From the NCBI GenBank assembly GCA_003231675.1, contig QIJB01000101.1:1-25842 (forward strand): 25,842 nt of DNA, written 5' to 3'. Made by a program: the position numbers and the translations under genes. Shown here in pieces: positions 24,739 to 25,842 of the stretch. The stretch comes from Candidatus Campbelliibacteriota bacterium. Lineage in GTDB: Bacteria; Patescibacteriota; Minisyncoccia; UBA9983. The notes under the pieces are model-generated. The model saw only the letters and a program-made list of their open reading frames with translations, had not been told where the DNA came from and searched no databases. Numbering within the stretch: position 1 is the stretch's first letter; every line of letters begins with the position of its first letter.

Positions 24739-24764
24739 TTGCCAGGGCCCTTGGAGTGTTTTGC

Positions 24765-25217
24765 TTAACCTTCTTTATACTTTTTATCAAAGTCTATTTC
24801 CACGTCTATTTCCACAACTTTTATGTTATATACATCCGTTTTAAGTCTTACTTCAACTATTTTTTTTTCATCGTGATAACTTGCATAATAACTACCACAA
24901 TGATAATAATCTGTATTAAGAGCATAAAACCTCGTTTCCTTTCCCTTTATCGTTCCCGTGTTTCTCTTGTAAAACACAAGGAAGAATCTTATTGCATATG
25001 GCCCTATATGCCTCCTTGAAAGCGTTTCGGAGATCAAAAAGACCTCCTCCTCGCTACATTGAACCAACGGGATAGGTTTATCTTTTGGGCTTGGGAAGGA
25101 TGATACGAAAAAACTTTTCCCAGAATCACCCAAGGGCTCAGTGAAATCATACCCTTGGCCGTCCATCTCAAAACTAAAATTGCTTGCTAAAAATTTTGAT
25201 ATCATATTTTTTGTCAT
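24765..25217 (-). CDS. Unknown 150-residue protein behind a consensus promoter
   Basis: Not recognised. A soluble, aromatic- and charge-rich protein with no signal peptide or membrane helix. The middle has SEEEVFLISETLSRRHIGPYAI and FLVFYKRNTGTIKGKETRFYAL. The C-terminal part has long alternating strands (KKIVEVRLKTDVYNIKVVEIDVEIDF) and a lysine-rich tail. The start at 25217 is supported by AAGGAGGGAG upstream. Two cysteines, no obvious metal site or catalytic triad. It is preceded by the best promoter of the window, so it is probably well expressed. Richer in A and T than the rnhA/comEC region. Convergent with the gene at 24316-24738, 26 bases apart. Confidence 0.65.
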   Translation of the reverse strand: MTKNMISKFLASNFSFEMDGQGYDFTEPLGDSGKSFFVSSFPSPKDKPIPLVQCSEEEVFLISETLSRRHIGPYAIRFFLVFYKRNTGTIKGKETRFYALNTDYYHCGSYYASYHDEKKIVEVRLKTDVYNIKVVEIDVEIDFDKKYKEG

Positions 25218-25277
25218 ATTTCTTCTCCCTCCTTATTTTGTTTTCAAGGTGCAAGGCACTTTTTTCACTCTATTCAG

Positions 25278-25305
25278 ATTATATCACTTTAACGCCATTT
25301 GTCAA
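25278..25305 (-). promoter_or_regulatory. Consensus sigma-70 promoter of the orphan gene
   Basis: -35 TTGACA (25300-25305), 16-base spacer, -10 TATAAT (25278-25283): both hexamers match the consensus exactly. Start near 25271, a leader of about 54 bases with a small GTGC-CTT-GCAC hairpin, then the Shine-Dalgarno AAGGAGGGAG. Confidence 0.85.
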
Positions 25306-25337
25306 GAGTATTAAATTGGCTTATTTAGAGCCACAAA

Positions 25338-25842
25338 TCAGGATTTCTTAATATCAACAATTTTCAGACGGAGTTCGGTTCTGCCGGCGAAGAACGATTT
25401 TTCCAGTGTGGCGGCGAGGTCTATTTTTTCTCCGGCGCGCAGGTTGAATTTTTCGCTGTCGCCGATAAAAAATCCGATTGCCGGCACCTTCTTACCGGCC
25501 GAATTCTTAAAATCCAGCCCCAGATGAATTCCGCCGTTGCCGAATTTTCTGACATTGTCTATTTCCAGTTCGGAAAACTTGAACACCGGCTTGGAATTGT
25601 CCATACCGAACGGCTGAAGTTTTTCAATCACCGCCCATGTATCCCAATTGACATCGTCAATCAATGTTCAAAATGCCATTTTCCGTTTTTTCTTTCGGCA
25701 TTTTTCCGTGAATGCTTAAAACTTCTTTTTTAAGTTCTTCAATTTTATTTTCTCCCATTGAAAAACCCCCGGCAAAAGCATGTCCGCCATAATTCAACAA
25801 AACTCCTTCAGATAAATTTTTCATCAAATCAACCAAATTGAC
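25338..25842 (-). CDS. recJ: Single-stranded-DNA exonuclease RecJ, C-terminal end (5' part outside window), frameshifted
   Basis: From the right edge the frame reads VNLVDLMKNLSEGVLLNYGGHAFAGGFSMGENK, the DHHA1 GGHxxAGG substrate motif of RecJ, and stops at a TGA (25657-25659) after NGILNID. The next frame continues DDVNWDTWAVIEKLQPFGMDNSKPVFKF to the stop at 25338. This is the RecJ OB domain with its LxPFGxxNxxPxF signature. The junction contains ATTGATTG; removing one copy of ATTG, or one T, restores a continuous protein. RecJ degrades 5' ssDNA ends in repair and recombination and works with RecO, also encoded here. The N-terminal DHH domain is not in the window. Confidence 0.88.

Noticed and set aside
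24739..24764. GGGCCC-containing hairpin as terminator between convergent genes
   Set aside because: The stem is only a short palindrome and no T tract follows in either direction.

Overview
The window looks like a piece of a small, host- or partner-dependent bacterial genome of the Candidate Phyla Radiation (Patescibacteria, probably Parcubacteria). This is inferred from gene content and style, not from a search: a long surface protein with LVIVD and YadA-head-like repeats, a short RecO, a single-chain glycyl-tRNA synthetase, a ComEC split from its hydrolase domain, an Ndk with an insertion, desulfoferrodoxin as the only visible oxygen defence, and many one-helix membrane proteins of unknown role. 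No rRNA, tRNA, CRISPR array, transposase, integrase or phage gene was found.

Layout. Bases 1-3454 (minus strand) are one uninterrupted reading frame that runs off the left edge: a secreted or anchored surface protein of at least 1151 residues. From 3535 to 15750 twelve genes all read leftwards, with small gaps or overlaps: a small membrane protein, a beta-CASP metallo-beta-lactamase nuclease, a LOG-like protein, an amino-acid permease, a DHH phosphoesterase, recO, a membrane-anchored protein, glyS, an M16 peptidase, an AI-2E-type membrane protein and metG. A terminator follows metG directly. At 15781-15942 lies a well-delimited structured RNA with its own promoter and terminator, best explained as 6S RNA. 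From 16028 to 18992 there are three minus-strand genes for exported or anchored proteins: a propeller-like protein broken by a frameshift, a tandem PsbP-like protein and a beta-helix protein. A plus-strand membrane protein (19167-20150) probably starts at CTG behind a near-perfect Shine-Dalgarno sequence. Then come ndk and the ComEC-type hydrolase (minus), desulfoferrodoxin (plus), comEC and rnhA (minus), a plus-strand hypothetical gene, an orphan minus-strand gene behind a consensus promoter, and the 3' end of recJ at the right edge.

How the genes relate. Translation (metG, glyS), DNA repair and RNA turnover (recO, recJ, rnhA, beta-CASP nuclease, DHH protein) and DNA uptake (comEC plus a separate hydrolase) are mixed with envelope proteins. 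Four genes (glyS, the 16-17 kb propeller protein, comEC, recJ) are each broken by a single frameshift. Three of these sit at homopolymer runs and one at a 4-base tandem duplication. Residual sequencing indels are the most economical explanation, but the sequence alone cannot prove it. The most unusual sequence feature is a perfect 53-bp palindrome inserted in frame in the zinc region of glyS, resembling in principle the protein-coding palindromic elements known from Rickettsia.
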